Positions 1 through 7,506 of a stretch of DNA of 28,039 bases are shown piece after piece. The notes beneath the pieces were generated by a model. That model ran no database searches. It was not told the origin of the DNA and saw nothing but the letters and a program-made list of their open reading frames with translations. How positions within the stretch are numbered: position 1 is the first letter of the stretch; each line of letters opens with the position of its first letter. Source of the DNA: Candidatus Omnitrophota bacterium (GTDB lineage: Bacteria; Omnitrophota; Gorgyraeia; Zapsychrales; Zapsychraceae); assembly GCA_018399915.1 (NCBI GenBank), contig JAGYNW010000001.1:1-28039 (forward strand), read 5' to 3'. A program made the translations under genes and the position numbers.

Positions 1-272
1 GTTGTAATCGAGGCGGTATTCTCGCGGAACGGAAACCGCCCCCCAAAGGTCAAAGCGTGCATACAGGGAAATGCCGCATGCGCGATCGCCGCGCAAAAAT
101 GCTTGGGGGGATGCGTAAAATCCTCCCAGATAAATTCATCCCCGACCCTGTAATTGTGATAACAAAAATGGCCTTCATCTTTAATCACGGTAAATTTCAA
201 TTTGGGAAACTGCGTACGTACCAGCTCCATATCTTTATCTTTCTGGTTCTGATCATGATCTGTCGGGTTCAT
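1..272 (-). CDS. TIGR04076-like family protein (3' end cut by window edge)
   Basis: The reading frame opens at an ATG at 272 with a good AAGGAG Shine-Dalgarno at 279-284 and runs off the left edge, so about 90 N-terminal codons are visible. The start reads MNPTDHDQNQKDKDMELV. Later come a CYHNYRVGDEF stretch, an HFCAAIAHAAFP stretch with a cysteine, and LTFGGRFPF. This order (short basic beta-strand, VGDEF, a Cys-containing helix ending in P, then FGG.FPF) matches what I know of the small TIGR04076 family, whose function is not established. It starts 33 bases after the gmhB-like stop on the same strand, so it is probably the last visible gene of the long operon that begins with padR. The C-terminus is outside the window. 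Confidence 0.75.
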   Translation of the reverse strand, partial: MNPTDHDQNQKDKDMELVRTQFPKLKFTVIKDEGHFCYHNYRVGDEFIWEDFTHPPKHFCAAIAHAAFPCMHALTFGGRFPFRENTASIT

Positions 273-305
273 AAAAAACTCCTTGCTGTTAAATTGAAAA
301 AGAAA

Positions 306-845
306 CTACTCGTCTTTATACTGGTCGATCCAGCGGGCTGCTTCATAGATCGTGGGCGCGACATGGTCCGGTTGCGCGGTGATCTCTTCGAAATGTTTTT
401 TTCCGTGCCCGGTAAGGACATACACGGACCCGGCACCAACATTATGGGCCAGTTCAATATCATGCGGATGATCGCCGATGACATAGGAACCTTTCAGGTC
501 AAGGCCGTAACTTTCTTCGGCGGCCTTGAGAAAAAAGTCATTGGGCTTATGGCATTCACAATTATCTTCACGCAAATGCGGGCAATAATAGGTCTGCCTA
601 ATATGGATACCCTGCTTTTTAAGCTCGTCTTGAATGTATTTGTTGAAGGTGACTAGGTCATCTTCACTGAAATATTTCCGGGCAACCCCGGACTGGTTGG
701 TAACGATAAACAAAACAAAACTCTGTTGCAGAAGTCTGAGCGCCTCAAAGGCCCGGGGAATAAACTCCAAACGGTCAGGATCGCAAAAATACCCGATATC
801 CTCGTTAATGGTCCCGTCTCTATCTAAAAAAATCGCTTTTTGCAT
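306..845 (-). CDS. gmhB: D-glycero-beta-D-manno-heptose 1,7-bisphosphate 7-phosphatase (GmhB-like, HAD family)
   Basis: A 179-aa HAD-superfamily phosphatase. GmhB enzymes remove the C7 phosphate of heptose 1,7-bisphosphate in the cytoplasm on the way to ADP-heptose for LPS core or glycans. The HAD nucleophile motif is D8-R-D10-G-T near the N-terminus, the Thr motif is FIVTNQSG (47-54), and VIGDHPHD (about 122-129) is the acidic motif. A zinc-loop pattern C88-P-H90 with C96-E-C98 is typical of GmhB/HisB-N proteins. The frame is open upstream to 923, but the start at 845 is chosen because MQKAIFLDRDG is the family N-terminus, and a GGAG-rich stretch lies upstream. No other heptose or LPS gene is in view, so histidinol phosphatase or another small-sugar phosphatase remains possible. 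Confidence 0.85.
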   Translation of the reverse strand: MQKAIFLDRDGTINEDIGYFCDPDRLEFIPRAFEALRLLQQSFVLFIVTNQSGVARKYFSEDDLVTFNKYIQDELKKQGIHIRQTYYCPHLREDNCECHKPNDFFLKAAEESYGLDLKGSYVIGDHPHDIELAHNVGAGSVYVLTGHGKKHFEEITAQPDHVAPTIYEAARWIDQYKDE

Positions 846-993
846 ACGGTTTATGGCTCTCCTCTCTACTCGCCGGCCTGTTTTGAGGAATTTTAACCCC
901 AAAACGTTGATCCATTGTATCAATAAAATCCCGGGAAGCCAATATAAATCCTTTCCGAATCCGTTCGCGCAATTTTCTTCGAGGATCCATCAT
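820..993 (-). CDS. Possible small ORF (57 aa), unknown
   Basis: An ATG-ATG pair at 993/990 follows an AAGAAGGA-type ribosome binding site and opens a 57-codon frame that ends at 820, overlapping the first 26 bases of the gmhB-like gene. The peptide begins MMDPRRKLRERIRKGFILAS and contains a plausible amphipathic segment (RDFIDTMDQRFGVKIP). It lies between the DsrE-like gene and gmhB on the same strand, so it would be co-transcribed and could couple translation of gmhB. I do not recognise a family. The frame is short and could be chance, so confidence is low. Confidence 0.3.
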   Translation of the reverse strand: MMDPRRKLRERIRKGFILASRDFIDTMDQRFGVKIPQNRPASREESHKPYAKSDFFR

Positions 994-1036
994 CCTTCTT
1001 TGAAACAGACAGACTTTCTGACCACAGTTTGCCCGA

Positions 1037-1357
1037 TTAAAAGGTTACGACCTTATCGGATTCCTTAACGATATCATACATATCCTTCATAGTGGAAATC
1101 GGGCACATCTCAGAACCTTCCTGTTCTCTCGACTTAATACAACTGCCGCAAGCGTATATTTTACCGCCTGACTGCATGATCTTTTCCGCCTGATCAACCG
1201 TATTGAATTTTTCCGTGCTGATCTTTTGATATTCAACACCCTTACCCATGAAGAACACTTTTAACTCATCACCCTGATCTAAAGCAAAATTTCCATAGCG
1301 TAATGCGTTCCAGCAGGTCTCAACATCATTACTCGAGATCACAATTCCTATCTTCAT
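1037..1357 (-). CDS. DsrE/DsrF-like family protein
   Basis: A 106-aa single-domain protein with a DsrE-like alpha/beta fold. It starts MKIGIVISSNDVETCWNALR, followed by a helix, a DELKVFFMGKGV strand-loop and a cysteine region (C70-G-S-C73, then C85). Relatives of this size are cytoplasmic sulfur-relay or peroxiredoxin-like proteins that may carry persulfide on the conserved Cys in the YACGSC motif. Here the partner is unknown, because no TusBCD/DsrC-type genes are nearby. The start has an excellent GAGGAGGAT ribosome binding site. It sits 16 bases downstream of the methyltransferase stop and is probably in the same transcript. The fold assignment is fairly secure and the role is not. Confidence 0.8.
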   Translation of the reverse strand: MKIGIVISSNDVETCWNALRYGNFALDQGDELKVFFMGKGVEYQKISTEKFNTVDQAEKIMQSGGKIYACGSCIKSREQEGSEMCPISTMKDMYDIVKESDKVVTF

Positions 1358-1373
1358 TTCATCCTCCTCATTC

Positions 1374-2006
1374 TCAATTTTTCTGCGCTTTTATAACAAC
1401 AAATCCGCCCTGACCGTACCCTTTTTTAAAAGGCTGTATGGTCTTTATGCTGTGAATATCTGCAAAAAGTGTCTGCACAAAGTTCAACCGCTTGAACCCG
1501 GCCTCCTGCGTCAGCTGAAGGACTTCTCTCACAGAATAAAATGTTGCGCATTGGTAAAATTTGTTTCCGCTTTTCTTGTCCTGATATTGTTTCCCCAAAA
1601 AGCTATCCTTGTCAATAAATCCCACAATCAGGACACCTGGCGCCCTGAGGACACGGTAAGCCTCCCGGAAAGAGGCCATGACATCATCCAAAAAGCAAAT
1701 GGTCGTTACCATCATGACATAATCAAAGGAGGCATCATCAAAGGGCAATTCTTCTGCCTTTGCGTTAACGGTTTTTATGCCACGGGTTTCAGCCAACGTC
1801 CTCATGCCAGCTGACGGGTCAACTCCTGTCTTGATCCCCAGCGGCCCGGCAAATCGACCACTCCCAACCCCGATTTCAAGACCTGTGCCGCCTTCCGGCA
1901 ACTGTGACCTTAACGCCTCCAATTCAGACTGATATATCGAAGGATTTTTATCAAACCACGCTTCATATTCCTTGAAATATTCTTCAAACGATTTTATCTT
2001 TGGCAT
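1374..2006 (-). CDS. Class I SAM-dependent methyltransferase
   Basis: A 210-aa Rossmann-fold methyltransferase of the Methyltransf_11 type. Motif I is LEIGVGSGRF (residues 43-52), the acidic ribose-binding position follows in GVDPSAGM (61-68), a motif-II-like AEELPFDDASFDYVMMV is at 84-100, and a C-terminal YGQGGFVVIKA strand closes the fold. Nothing indicates the substrate; small molecules or metal/metalloid species are typical of such proteins. The ATG at 2006 lies inside the end of the upstream ATPase gene (23-base overlap), so translation is probably coupled. No strong Shine-Dalgarno is visible, which fits coupling. Confidence 0.85.
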   Translation of the reverse strand: MPKIKSFEEYFKEYEAWFDKNPSIYQSELEALRSQLPEGGTGLEIGVGSGRFAGPLGIKTGVDPSAGMRTLAETRGIKTVNAKAEELPFDDASFDYVMMVTTICFLDDVMASFREAYRVLRAPGVLIVGFIDKDSFLGKQYQDKKSGNKFYQCATFYSVREVLQLTQEAGFKRLNFVQTLFADIHSIKTIQPFKKGYGQGGFVVIKAQKN

Positions 2007-2538
2007 TCCGCTCTAAAATTTCATGATATATTTTATAAAGTTTCTTTTTATACCCGCGTTGAAGCTCAATTGTATGCTCCCTGCCCATAAAGACGGGATG
2101 ATGCGTAGCCACAATCAATTGGCAACCCAACTGGGCAACCTTTCTGAACCCCCGGCTGATCCGGATCATCCATTCTACATCCTGCCCAGACTCCGGCTCA
2201 TCCAGAAGAAGCGTGTCGCCTTTACCGAGAGGAATAGAGGCCAACACATCCCGCATGGTCTCCCCGTGCGAAGAGAACATGGCCCGCGCCCGGACAAGAG
2301 AATTACCCCTCATGCTCTTGCGGTGAGGGTTCATCAATTCCCCGTCATAATAAAAGTGGTTTGTTGGACCGTCTTCGATCTTTTTGCAATCCTGGCACTC
2401 ATAGATGGCTTTAAGCAGGCTGCTTTTTCCCGAACCATTAGGGCCCAAGAGCAAATTGATCCTTTCAGAAAAATCAAAGGCCTTTGCCTTGCGCACAAAG
2501 CGCTGATGATTAAAACAAAGCTCAATCCGTTTTAACAT
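1984..2538 (-). CDS. Small AAA/ABC-type ATPase (RecF/AAA_21-like)
   Basis: A 184-aa stand-alone ABC-type nucleotide-binding protein. It has Walker A GPNGSGKS (32-39), a degenerate signature SSHGE (89-93) in place of LSGGQ, Walker B TLLLDEPESGQD (109-120) and an H-loop ATHHPVF (144-150). With no membrane domain or transporter permease nearby, it resembles the AAA_15/AAA_21 group of soluble ABC ATPases rather than a transporter subunit. Two starts are possible. The ATG at 2538 (MLKRIEL) has an AAGGA about 11 bases upstream, while the ATG at 2550 has AAGG directly abutting it, so 2538 is preferred. It begins 31 bases after the RND stop and overlaps the methyltransferase start. Confidence 0.8.
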   Translation of the reverse strand: MLKRIELCFNHQRFVRKAKAFDFSERINLLLGPNGSGKSSLLKAIYECQDCKKIEDGPTNHFYYDGELMNPHRKSMRGNSLVRARAMFSSHGETMRDVLASIPLGKGDTLLLDEPESGQDVEWMIRISRGFRKVAQLGCQLIVATHHPVFMGREHTIELQRGYKKKLYKIYHEILERNAKDKIV

Positions 2539-2569
2539 AACTGATCCCATCCTTGATTTTAAAATCTAT

Positions 2570-5500
2570 CTATTCAGGTGAGACAATGCCTTTGTGGACG
2601 ACCGTATAAACGCATGGAATCACGAATAATGTCAGCAACATAGACACCGACAGCCCTCCGACAACCGTGATGGCCAAAGGTCTTAACATCTCCAGCCCCT
2701 CACCCAAACCAAAAACGAGAGGCGACAATCCAATAATAGTTGTAATGCTTGTCATCAAGATCGGCCGGACTCTGAGCGACGAGCCTTCAATCACGGCATC
2801 GTAAACAGCAAGCAATTTTTCCTTCCGCAGATTGTTTATATATTCAACCAGCACAATGGCATTATTAACGACTATCCCGACCAGCAAAATAAGCCCAAGA
2901 AAAACCGTTGCCCCAAAAGGAATCCTTGTGATCCACAGCAAAAGGAACGCGCCGATCAAAGCTAAAGGCAGAGTAACCATGATGATCACCGGATCTATCA
3001 ACGAATCGTACTGAACCGCCATGACCACGAACAAAAGAAAAACCGCAAGCGCAATGACTATGATCAACTGGGCATTGGATTCCTTGGCCGCTTCTTCCTC
3101 CCCTCCGTATTCCAAAGAATATCCGGCAGGCAAAATGAACCCGCTCAAACGTTTCTTTATTTCATCCGTAATCTTCCCGACATTCCTGCCAACCGCGTCA
3201 CCGGTAACTGCAATCAACCGCACCTGATCCTCACGGTCAATCTGCACAGGCCCTTGTGATACCTCAATGGTTGCCACCTCTTTAAGCCTCACCTCAACGC
3301 CTGTGGGAGGAAAAATCAAGGCGTTTTCTATCGCCTCTTTGCTGCTGACGACACGCGGATCAGCTAACACACGGATATCATAGTCAACATTCCGATCCTT
3401 ATCCGTAAACTGTGTGCTTACCAAGCCGTCGACAGACGTCCGCACCACATCCGACAGATCACGCGCGGTAAGGTTAAAATTGTTTAATTTCTCCCGGTTG
3501 ACAAAAATATGTATCTCAGGCCGGGAGAAATCAACCGAGATATCAAGGTTTCCTAATCCTTCAATGTCTTTTATCCTGCCCTGGATATCTTCAGCTATCT
3601 CATTAATTTTATCCAGATTAAAACCTTTTATACGAATATCGATATCAGATGTCGATGTCCTTTTAATCCCGCGCAGCGGCGTGCGCATTACCTTGATCTT
3701 CGCTCCTTTAAGAGGATTTTCCTTCAATTGTTGTTGCAGTTTCCTGATAACCGCCGCGGTAGGAAGCGGACGTTCGGACTTTTCGGCAAGCTCAACCGTA
3801 ATATCCGCTTCATTGCTTTTCTCATAAACGTTTCTTTTCTGCCAATACCCGCCAACCATGGATGAAATTTTTTTCACCCCGGGCAAAGCATTAATCCTCT
3901 CTTCAAGTTTTTTGACAACCCTATCTGTCTTTTCCAAGGCCGCCCCTACCGGGAGCTTGACTTTGATCGTTATCTTGCCGTCATCAATCTGCGGTAAAAA
4001 TTCCCTGCCCAGACTACGGGCCAGGAAAATACTGCCGACAAACAAAATCACAACAGTTATCAGTACTATACCCCGGTGGGTCAACACCCCTTTTAAAAGT
4101 TTTTTATATGCCGCGGTACCTTTGGCTATGACTTTCCTGGTAAAATTATCTTCATCCGCGCCTTTTTTATTTTTAAACAGATGCGCGGACAGGCAAGGCA
4201 CAACAGTCAAACTTACTAAAAGCGAAATGATAAATGCCACCGTTACGGTCACGACTATATCCCGGAAAAGCAAAGACGCTATTCCCGTAATAAAAAAGAA
4301 CGGAACAATCGCCGCGAGATTCGTCAAGGTCGAAGCCACAAGCGCGCTGGTGACTTCCTTGCTTCCGATATGAGCCGCCTTTCGCGGATTCCCTGCATCG
4401 CTTTGATGCCGGGTGATATTCTCAAGCATAACAACAGAGTTATCCACAAGCATGCCCACGGCCAGCACAAGCCCGCCGAGAGAAAATATATTCAAGGTTA
4501 CATCAAAAAAAGCCATAAGGATAAACGTACCGAAAATGCTTACCGGGATGGCTACCGCGATAACCAGCGTTCGTTTCATATTATGCAAAAAGAACCATAT
4601 GGTCAGCATCGCAAGAATTCCACCGATAACCGCTGATGAACCGACATTTTTAACGGAATTCTCAATGTAATACGACTGACTGGATGCCACCGCGTAAATT
4701 ACGTCATCGGGTATGATCTTCTTGCTTGCCAACTCTCGGGCACGCTTGTTTATTTTTGAAACAACCTCAACCGTATTGGCGTTAGGCTGCTTCAAAAAAC
4801 TCATCGTAACGCATGGCTTGCCGTTAAAACGTGTAATGACCCTCTGCTCTTCATGGGCGTCAATCACTTGAGCCACATCTTTTATCTTAATAAACCGTCC
4901 TTCGCGGTTGGCAATAATAATATTACCGATATCAGAAGGTTCTTTAAACTTCGCTAAAAGACGCACACTGTATTCTTTTTGGGTATCAGCAATCCTTCCG
5001 GCGGGAAGCTCAACATTTTCTAAACGCAAAAGATTTAATATCTTGGCGGTTGAGATTTCATACTTCTGGACCTTCTGCTGATCGAACACAATCTGAATTT
5101 CGCGCTCCCGTCCGCCTGAAGTAACCACGGCGCCCAGTCCGGGAATGCCCAAAAAATAATTGCTTAAATCATTCTCCACCCAATCGCGCAAAGCGCGTTC
5201 GTCTTTTGTTTCCGAAGAAAGAGCAATGTCAAGGATGGGCAGCTGCGATGGATCCGCCTTATAGATTTTTGGTTCATCCGCGTCTGGCGGTAATTTATTC
5301 AACACCAGATCCAGTTTCGCGCGGGTATCGGCAAGCGCCACATCCATATCTTTACCGAATTCAAAATAAACTTCTATGGATCCGTTTCCTTCTATCGCGG
5401 AAGAAACAACCTGAACAGCATCTTCGGTTGTAGCGACACTCGCCTCAACATTTTTTAAGATATTTTCTTCAATTTCCTCAGGGCTAGCCCCTTGCCAATC

Positions 5501-5647
5501 AATAAGTACCCGCACCATGGGATACGTGATTCGCGGAAGAAGGTCTACCGCGAGACCTCTGAGAAAGAAAACCCCCAGAACAACGATCATCAACGTAAGA
5601 ACCAGAACGCCGACAGGTCTTTTTATGGAAATATCACTTAAGGTCAT
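2570..5647 (-). CDS. Efflux RND transporter, permease subunit (AcrB/MdtB family)
   Basis: A full-length 1025-aa RND pump. It uses the proton gradient to export substrates from the periplasm or inner membrane through a TolC-type channel. The N-terminus MTLSDISIKRPVGVLVLTLM is the family TM1 start. The PN1/PN2 and PC1/PC2 porter domains lie between two sets of membrane helices. TM4 carries GMLVDNSVVMLENI, with one acidic residue, D402, where AcrB has two Asp. The equivalent of the AcrB TM10 Lys is the VNNAIVLVEYIN segment, with Asn, as in many MdtB-like or SwrC-like pumps. The start overlaps the tolC-like stop by 14 bases. No membrane-fusion adaptor gene is in the operon. The substrate cannot be read from sequence. 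Confidence 0.93.
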   Translation of the reverse strand: MTLSDISIKRPVGVLVLTLMIVVLGVFFLRGLAVDLLPRITYPMVRVLIDWQGASPEEIEENILKNVEASVATTEDAVQVVSSAIEGNGSIEVYFEFGKDMDVALADTRAKLDLVLNKLPPDADEPKIYKADPSQLPILDIALSSETKDERALRDWVENDLSNYFLGIPGLGAVVTSGGREREIQIVFDQQKVQKYEISTAKILNLLRLENVELPAGRIADTQKEYSVRLLAKFKEPSDIGNIIIANREGRFIKIKDVAQVIDAHEEQRVITRFNGKPCVTMSFLKQPNANTVEVVSKINKRARELASKKIIPDDVIYAVASSQSYYIENSVKNVGSSAVIGGILAMLTIWFFLHNMKRTLVIAVAIPVSIFGTFILMAFFDVTLNIFSLGGLVLAVGMLVDNSVVMLENITRHQSDAGNPRKAAHIGSKEVTSALVASTLTNLAAIVPFFFITGIASLLFRDIVVTVTVAFIISLLVSLTVVPCLSAHLFKNKKGADEDNFTRKVIAKGTAAYKKLLKGVLTHRGIVLITVVILFVGSIFLARSLGREFLPQIDDGKITIKVKLPVGAALEKTDRVVKKLEERINALPGVKKISSMVGGYWQKRNVYEKSNEADITVELAEKSERPLPTAAVIRKLQQQLKENPLKGAKIKVMRTPLRGIKRTSTSDIDIRIKGFNLDKINEIAEDIQGRIKDIEGLGNLDISVDFSRPEIHIFVNREKLNNFNLTARDLSDVVRTSVDGLVSTQFTDKDRNVDYDIRVLADPRVVSSKEAIENALIFPPTGVEVRLKEVATIEVSQGPVQIDREDQVRLIAVTGDAVGRNVGKITDEIKKRLSGFILPAGYSLEYGGEEEAAKESNAQLIIVIALAVFLLFVVMAVQYDSLIDPVIIMVTLPLALIGAFLLLWITRIPFGATVFLGLILLVGIVVNNAIVLVEYINNLRKEKLLAVYDAVIEGSSLRVRPILMTSITTIIGLSPLVFGLGEGLEMLRPLAITVVGGLSVSMLLTLFVIPCVYTVVHKGIVSPE

Positions 5648-6932
5648 AACCGTTCCCCGCTATTTTTTCTATCTCTGATCTGGCAAGCCGCATATCAAGC
5701 ATGGATAAAGCCAAATTGACCTGCGCCTGAGAAAAGGCCTTTTGCGCGTCCAAAAGCTCAAGACTTGTCACCAAAGCGTCCCGGTAACGGCTCTCGAATA
5801 AATCCAGGCTGCGCTTGGCCTGGTCGAAACTTTTCCGGGCGATGGCATATCGTTTGGAAGCGGATTCATACCGTAAACGCGCGGAGGCCAACTCCAATCC
5901 TAACTGCTGGTTCAATAAATTCTCATACGATTGCAATTCTTTTTTATAAGCTTTGGCCTGTTTGACATCCGCATGAATTTTTCCCCAATCCCAAATGTTC
6001 AAATCAACCGCTAACCCGGCGGTCCAATCCGTATCCCCCTGTTGCGACCAATCTCCCCATTCGTAACCGTAACTAGAGCGGGCGTTCAGCTGGGGGTAGA
6101 AACCGCTTTTCGCGATCTTGATTTGCTCATCAGCCTCCTTAACGTCTTGGGCTAATTTCAATATTTCATAATTATTGGCCAGCGCAACCGGTGTGTCCTC
6201 TGACAAAAAAGGAGCTTCCTTAATATCTTCCACTTCAATTGAACCGCTTGAATCCAGTCCCATGGCGTTAAGAAGAGTTTTTTGCGCAATCTTAATGCCT
6301 TCCTCCGCGGTAATCAGCTCCTGTCTGACCTCGTTTACCTGCACCGCTAGACGCAAAAGCGTTTCTTCTCTTGGAACCTTGGTTCTTTTATTGAGATCAA
6401 CCGCTGTCTTGTAAGAGGACTCCGCGTATTTAAAAAGGTCTTCCTTGCTCGTCGCTATGTCCCGGGCAAAAATAAGTTGATAATAGGCAGTTTTTACTGC
6501 GAAGATTACATCTTCCTTTGCCCCGTGATACGCCTGTTGGGCCGCGTTAAGACCGTAGCGCGCTGACCTCTTTTGAGAAGTTATCTTTCCGCCGGTAAAA
6601 AGCGGCTGAGATACGATAATATCCACCTGGTAATCATTATTCGAGCCGCCCAAATACCGTTGTTTAACCTGCGGGACATACGACAACCTCTCATAACTTG
6701 CCACAGCGTCCACGTGAGGAAGGTTCGCGGCCGTGACAGAGCGCGATCTTTCTTTTTTCTGGTCAACCTTATAGGTGTAAATGCTCAGCTTGGGATGGAT
6801 CTTCAATGCCTGCGTAATGCATGCATTTAAAGAATACGTCGTTTGTTCGGTCATTGTATCATTCGCGAAAACGGAAGCACTCCAGCCCAATAAAAATAAA
6901 AAAACAAGCGTGTATCGGGAAAGATTCATCAT
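5634..6932 (-). CDS. TolC family outer-membrane efflux protein
   Basis: A 432-aa protein with an apparent signal peptide (residues 1-23, hydrophobic FLFLLGW core, likely cleavage after SVFA). Two outer-membrane-efflux repeats of long coiled-coil helices follow, including SLNACITQALKIHPKL and SYENLLNQQLGLELASARLR. TolC proteins form trimeric beta-barrel/alpha-tunnel conduits through the outer membrane. The C-terminal part contains the usual LDLFESRYRDALVTSLELLDAQ region. The ATG at 6932 overlaps the padR stop (ATGA), with AAGGT seven bases upstream, so padR, this gene and the RND pump are one translation unit. It presumably serves the neighbouring pump. Confidence 0.92.
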   Translation of the reverse strand: MMNLSRYTLVFLFLLGWSASVFANDTMTEQTTYSLNACITQALKIHPKLSIYTYKVDQKKERSRSVTAANLPHVDAVASYERLSYVPQVKQRYLGGSNNDYQVDIIVSQPLFTGGKITSQKRSARYGLNAAQQAYHGAKEDVIFAVKTAYYQLIFARDIATSKEDLFKYAESSYKTAVDLNKRTKVPREETLLRLAVQVNEVRQELITAEEGIKIAQKTLLNAMGLDSSGSIEVEDIKEAPFLSEDTPVALANNYEILKLAQDVKEADEQIKIAKSGFYPQLNARSSYGYEWGDWSQQGDTDWTAGLAVDLNIWDWGKIHADVKQAKAYKKELQSYENLLNQQLGLELASARLRYESASKRYAIARKSFDQAKRSLDLFESRYRDALVTSLELLDAQKAFSQAQVNLALSMLDMRLARSEIEKIAGNGYDLK

Positions 6933-7327
6933 TTTTTTACCTTAAACTGCTTTTTATATAAATTAAGAAATTTTTCCAAAGCCTGCTTTCGGGACCGGAT
7001 CCCTTGTGCCCAGGCGTGAAGTAAAGCCAGTCCCTTGGGAGTCAATTCATAATTTCTTTTGGCCGGCCCGGCCCCTTTTGTGTCCCATTGGGAAATAACA
7101 CACTTCTCTTTTTCCAGTGAACGAAGCGTGCGATAAACCATCGCCGGATCGGGTTTGGCTCTCTGAAAATCAAACTGATCCAGTTTATCCATCAATTCAT
7201 AACCATATGAGGGTTGTTGGGACAAAAAAAACAACAGGCAAGGCTCGGCAAAACGTGTCATCTTACCGGTGGGACATTCACATTGATCAAGTTTATATTT
7301 TTTAGCCAGGCTGCTTCCTTCAAACAT
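6929..7327 (-). CDS. PadR family transcriptional regulator
   Basis: A 132-aa winged-helix repressor of the PadR family, which often controls efflux genes and responds to small aromatic or toxic compounds. The core motifs are SYGYELMDKL (about 40-49), the recognition region AMVYRTLRSLEKEKCV, and the wing SQWDTKGAGPAKRNYELTPKGLALL. The N-terminus carries an extra Cys-containing patch (CECPTGKMTRFAEP), seen in a subgroup of PadR proteins and perhaps a metal or thiol sensor. A strong SD (AAGGGG) precedes the ATG at 7327. It overlaps tolC by four bases. A promoter and a long inverted repeat directly upstream suggest autorepression of the whole efflux operon. Confidence 0.9.
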   Translation of the reverse strand: MFEGSSLAKKYKLDQCECPTGKMTRFAEPCLLFFLSQQPSYGYELMDKLDQFDFQRAKPDPAMVYRTLRSLEKEKCVISQWDTKGAGPAKRNYELTPKGLALLHAWAQGIRSRKQALEKFLNLYKKQFKVKK

Positions 7328-7361
7328 ACACGCCCCTTGGTTTCAAGTTGATAAAGGTTTC

Positions 7362-7392
7362 ATCATCTATATGTATTTTACACATAGATGAT
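7362..7392. promoter_or_regulatory. Probable PadR operator (inverted repeat)
   Basis: Perfect 9-base arms ATCATCTAT (7362-7370) and ATAGATGAT (7384-7392) flank a centre containing TGT...ACA, so an ATGT-N7-ACAT core is present, close to the ATGT-N8-ACAT pattern known for PadR proteins. The repeat overlaps the -10 box and covers the expected transcription start of the padR-tolC-RND operon. This is ideal for repression by the first gene product. Confidence 0.65.
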
Positions 7393-7418
7393 AGTAGCAG
7401 GCCCCAAAGAAATGTCAA
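7391..7418 (-). promoter_or_regulatory. Promoter of padR-tolC-RND operon
   Basis: On the minus strand, a consensus -35 TTGACA (7413-7418) is followed after 16 bases by TACTAT (7391-7396), a 4/6 match to the -10 consensus. Transcription would start near 7384, about 57 bases before the padR ATG and within the inverted repeat. Confidence 0.65.
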
Positions 7419-7506
7419 TAAATTTTATTACAAAAGGCGCAAAAGCAGGACAATGAAAATCGCATTGTTTTCAATTTATCTTTTATCGGACGGGAAAATC
7501 TCTGGA

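Noticed and set aside
57..656. Plus-strand 199-codon frame opposite the TIGR04076-like and gmhB genes
   Set aside because: Antisense to genes with clear motifs, and no ribosome binding site or family resemblance.
7450..7468. ACAATG/CATTGT hairpin as terminator of ablB
   Set aside because: The T-run follows it only on the plus strand, where nothing is transcribed. On the minus strand it has no U-tract.
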